In this document: positions 60,156-64,000 of the stretch, piece after piece
Position numbering within the stretch: position 1 is the stretch's first letter
Layout: each line of letters starts with the position of its first letter
Assembly: GCA_023055355.1 (NCBI GenBank)
Contig: JALJCS010000052.1
Span: 265,501 to 329,500, forward strand
Direction: 5' to 3'
DNA: 64,000 nt
Origin: Agelaius tricolor
Lineage: Eukaryota > Chordata > Aves > Passeriformes > Icteridae
Notes under the pieces: model-generated
What the model was told of the DNA's origin: nothing
Seen by the model: only the letters and a program-made list of their open reading frames with translations
The model's database searches: none
Program-made: the position numbers and the translations under genes

Positions 60156-60658
60156 GTTGTTAGTTTTTGCCCTAGTTGTCCATCTCCCCAAAGACCTGCC
60201 CTTTTCTTCCCTTTTCCTCCTCCCACTGAATGTCAATCCCTCCCCAAGCCTGCCCCTTTCTCTAGAAACTTCCCTATCAATTTTATACTCTTCAAAACCC
60301 CATTGGTTTGTTTAAGTTATTCTCCTCCCCTGTAGTCCCCTATTGGTTTAAACATTGTATTCCCCGCCTTGTGGTCCAGCCCCAGTTGCTCCCAGTGTGT
60401 TCAAGATTGTATCCTCCTCTGGGACCTCTCCCCATTTCTAAGTTGATGTATGCATTTGGCTCAGTGTCTTTGTGTCCCTGACCTTCCAGGGAAGAAACTC
60501 CTTTGGAAAACATACAGAAGACCTCTCCCTGTTCCTTGTCCCTGCCCTCGGCGCAGTCCTATCCCCAATGCAGTCCACCTGTGCCATAGAGCAGCTGTGC
60601 CCTACAGCTGCACCCTGGATTTGACAGCTTTCTGGGGGCAGCCCACTCTGGCTGTTGG
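60156..60658 (+). mobile_element. Copy B of the LTR-like fragment
   Basis: Matches 1636-2138 with four substitutions that I could see (corresponding to copy-A positions 1768, 1859, 1964 and 2123). Confidence 0.35.
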
Positions 60659-61231
60659 TGTCAGGAGCTAGTCGGTCTGAAGAAATCCAGCATGGCAGCA
60701 AGACTCCAAGTCAGAAATACAATTTATTAGGAAAAGGGGAAAAACCAAATACATGCAATGATACAAAAGAAAAACCACGGACAGAATACAACCTGTCACC
60801 CTGCTAGTTAGGGTGGTGCTAGCAGTCCGGATGAAATGGTCTTGTTGAAGTAGTGATCCTGTAGAAACCATCTGGTAGCTCTTATCCTCTGAAGACCCAG
60901 TGGGTGAGGGTGGCCATTCCTCTAGGAAGCCAGTGGAAAGACTGCTTGTGGTGTCCCAAAACTCAGATTATATCCAGCTGGGGATGCTTAGCTCCTGCCC
61001 CCTGGGCAGAGCATCTTGCAATGGGCTCAAATGGTTCTGAGTCATGCGGTGGTTCCTTGATTAGCCTTTAAACAGAAATGGCTCCTGGAGGGAGTCATCT
61101 CTGAATCATGTGGCAAGACATGGATGGCCCCGTTAAGAGATAAGGAGATAAGGAAAAAACGATGCCCCTCCCGGTTTCAGCAGCTCTTGAGGTTGGGAGC
61201 AGAAAACATTTTTATATTGTAGCCTAGGACA
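60659..61231 (-). mobile_element. Copy B of the minus-strand LTR-like element
   Basis: Matches 2139-2711, with substitutions corresponding to 2299, 2300, 2332, 2364 and 2396. Confidence 0.45.
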
Positions 61232-62894
61232 ATACAGGATGAATGCTTTTGCATTTGCAGGAAGCTTGTGTGGATTTGAAAAGCATCCTTCTAGCAGAGG
61301 CACAAAAGTATTCTCCTACCCTTTTAAATCATCTTCAAACCAAGCAATTCTCGCAATAAGGTAGCGCATGAATGACTTGCAAGTGAGTTGAAGAAACACG
61401 GCAAAGATAAGTAGTGTTCAACTGCAGAGAATCGTTTAGGGACACCATACCTTTATATACCTTTATATTTTAAATCAGGAAGCATGGATGGACCGTTTTT
61501 TTCCCCTTAGTTGACTACAGAACCAGCGGTCCCTTGCGGGAGGGTGTTTGGATTCAAGATGACACTGGCAGCTAAGAGCATGGCTACATAGAAGGTGCTA
61601 CTTTGAGACCAGAACATTCAACTACTTCAAGGCAGATAGGAGAATAGCTGACTAGTGACAGCTCTGAGCAGAAGAGTCTGTGGCTTATCCTGTGGGAACA
61701 ATAGTAAGACATTTCAATTGAAAAACCCCATTCATTTCCAAGCAGCAAACATCAGTAAAAATAAAAGGTCAAGCAAAGACACCCTAGTGCTCTTCTTATC
61801 AGAAGCATGTTCCTCCATATGAGAGTATTTAGGAAAGGACAGTCCATTCATAAAGAAAGGTGTGCCAGTTAGAAAACCTGTAGAACACTACAAGACAAAC
61901 TCACCCAATATACATCCTCAAATGCAAAATGAAGAAATAATCATTTCAAGCTTCCGTGGAATTAATTGCATTTTATTTGTTCTTTTCATTTCAGCTGCTC
62001 TCAAGTTATTTTTTAAGACTGAATTTTATGAATTCAGCAAAGCTCTCTTTTTGAATGTCTGCATACCCCTATAAAACACTGAGGTGACAAAGAGAACGGC
62101 AGTGGAAGGAAACCTGGTCCACCTCCCCCTCCTTGAAGCTTTAGGCCAGCGAGTGATTAGAATTTAGTCACTTCATTTGCTTTACCAAGAGAGAATGTTT
62201 TCCAGCCTTTATCTTGCCTTTTGGAGCTGATTCACTTTGTAGTCATAAATTCTTGACTCAGTTGGTGAGAAACAATGGCATTACAGCCGTGGATGTTAAA
62301 GTGCACTGATGGGAAATGAAGTTTTCATCTTCAGGTCCTTGCTTCAGTAAATCTTCCAAATTCATCAGAAAGAAAGTTCCCAGACCGGTAATCCCCACTC
62401 AAATGACCTAATTCAAATAGTCTGTAGGCATAAGAGGCATCAAGCAGGTGCTGTCATCTGTTAGGGGAATACCCAGCCAGTACATGATTGTCTAGTTAGG
62501 CGGCAACAATTTTGGAAAGAATTTAGGTTTTTTTGTATTGCAAGTGAATGGTCAATACATTTTATTAGTGGATACGGGTAAAAGAATGTCTTCTGCATCC
62601 TTTCAGAGGGGAAGCTTCCCTAGATCTAAAGCTGCTCAGCTCCACGATAGGATGCTTTGTCTGAAAAGGGAACTCAAGTCTTTGTCCTTTTGGATTGCTT
62701 CCATAGTTTTTCACTCACTCTTCAGGTAGCTGTTAATATGTTCTGTTATCCCTTGCAAACTTTTATGGGCATAGTCACTGAATTGGTACGTATTCCATGA
62801 AGTCCACGGGCCCTGTTGAGATGCAGCCACAGGTCTCAAGGGTGTTAGCAGATGTTATTCTGAGGCCACTCCTAATGATGTTTGATGGATCATA
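61232..62894. other. Copy B of unassigned intergenic DNA
   Basis: Corresponds to 2712-4375. The T run near 62527 is shorter and begins with an extra G compared with copy A. Confidence 0.5.
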
Positions 62895-63559
62895 GTGACT
62901 GAGGAAAGTGCCCAAAGACTGGATGAAAGCAAATGTCACCCATCTTGGAAAAAGGCAACTAGGAGGACTTGGAAAAGTACAAGCCAGCCAGCCAGCGTCA
63001 TTTTTATCCCCAGGAAGCTGATGGAGCAGCTATTGCTGGAAAGCATTGCCAGGCACATGAAGGAGGACAAAATAACCTAGTCAGCATGGATTTACCAGGG
63101 GAACTTGATGCTGAACAACTTTTTAAACTCCTCTGATGAATCAACTTGCCCGGTAGATGAAGGGAATATTGTCTGCCTGGGCTTCAGGAAGGTTTTTGAC
63201 ATTTATCTAGGTGGCAGCACACATACATCCCAGAAGTGTGCAAAGAGGAGGGAACCAGTGTCTTTTCAAGGATGCTCAGTGAAAAGACAAGAGGCAGTAG
63301 GCACACACTGAAATACAGGAGATTGCCTCTGCACATCAGCAAATGATTTTTTACTGTGAGGGCGACTGAACCACGGCACAGACTGCCCAGAAAGATTGTG
63401 GAGCCTGGATCTTTGAAGACATTAAAAGTACACCCAGATATAATCCTGGGCAAGAGGCTCTAGGTATCCTGGTTTAAGCAGGGGGGTTGGACCTGGTGAG
63501 CCCCACTGACGCCTTCCACTCTCGTTCATTCTGTGCTAATGAATTCTCTTAGAGATGCA
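62895..63559 (+). mobile_element. Copy B of the CR1 fragment
   Basis: Matches 4376-5040 apart from isolated substitutions. The same internal deletion and stops are present, so the CR1 was already dead before the duplication. Confidence 0.8.
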
Positions 63560-64000
63560 TTTCAAGCAGTGGCATGACAAAGATCTGTGCAGAGAGAGAT
63601 CCAAATGGACATGGGATCTAAGTTCCTTAAGTAGTGCTCAAGAAGAATGCAAAACTCTGGGATAAGTGTCTCTTCCATAACTGAATCCCTTTCACGGGAA
63701 AATTCCCCAGCTATAGAAAGATCTTCTGATAGGCATGCTTAAGACTGACACTGGCTGAGCAAATTTCTCCCTATGTGTGTTTAAGACCAATTAGGATCTT
63801 CACCAAGAGTGTTGTCAACATAGTCACAGAATGTATATTGTTAAGAAGGGACAACTTACATCAGAATGGCAAATATTGGTCCACAAAATGTATTAATGTA
63901 TGGGAACTATCTACTTGGGTTGAAAATAAAAAGAAAGAGTTAGTCTTTATTTATCAATTCCATCGCAATATTGATGAGGTAAGAAAAAGACCTTAGTCCT
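63560..64000. other. Copy B of unassigned DNA, runs off the window
   Basis: Corresponds to 5041-5480 with four or so substitutions. No feature recognised. Confidence 0.5.

Larger units (their letters stand above)
58521..64000 (+). repeat. Segmental duplication, copy B (open at right edge)
   Basis: Direct repeat of 1-5480. I noticed no differences over its first 1,767 bases (58521-60287). The roughly 24 substitutions and the one-base deletion (near 62527) all fall after that. Similarity is still running at 64000, so the right limit is beyond the window. Confidence 0.95.

Noticed and set aside
1..64000. tRNA, rRNA, snRNA, riboswitch or bacterial operon features
   Set aside because: No cloverleaf, rRNA core or prokaryotic gene arrangement was seen. 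The DNA is vertebrate in character.

Overview
The window looks like gene-poor, repeat-rich nuclear DNA of a bird, most likely a songbird. CR1-type LINE fragments occur on both strands, and there are about ten LTRs of avian endogenous-retrovirus (ERV) type. One large ERV with decayed gag, pro, pol and env is present, along with a retroviral transmembrane-envelope remnant of a second kind. I find no intact host gene, tRNA, rRNA, operon or CRISPR array. Nearly all open frames are short and unconvincing. The species is not identifiable by reading alone. High ERV density without genes would fit a W chromosome, a germline-restricted chromosome or other heterochromatin, but that is inference.

Layout. 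Bases 1-5480 recur as a direct repeat at 58521-64000, 58.52 kb downstream, at about 99.5% identity by my count. The match is still running at both window edges, so the true repeat is larger. Inside each copy are an LTR-like block and a CR1 fragment. Bases 5.5-14.2 kb are plain AT-rich DNA. A solo LTR lies at 14.26-14.89 kb. An ERV provirus fills 15,908-28,629: its 5' LTR holds a second LTR, which holds a third, and its env is split by another LTR. All its genes carry stops and frame changes.

Bases 28.6-35.4 kb hold a candidate exon-like block, a CR1 copy split by an LTR, another CR1 3' end and a long TTTC microsatellite. From about 35.44 to 40.74 kb there is a tandem satellite with a unit of about 432 bp, 12 units plus partial ends. 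It has a CpG-rich core and a hairpin in each unit. It directly abuts the transmembrane-envelope remnant of an alpharetrovirus-like ERV (about 40.78-41.26 kb), which is followed by a polypurine tract and an LTR.

Bases 41.7-48 kb are unremarkable. Bases 48.1-53.5 kb contain old diverged repeats, a CA microsatellite and a long CTTGC-type low-complexity tract that switches strand near 49,998. Three more solo LTRs lie at 51,546-51,957, 54,650-55,854 (in a minus-strand CR1) and 57,511-58,110. The second copy of the duplication closes the window.

The strongest leads are the 58.5-kb duplication, the CpG-rich 432-bp satellite fused to an envelope remnant, and the three-deep LTR nest. Nothing here supports a working multi-gene system.
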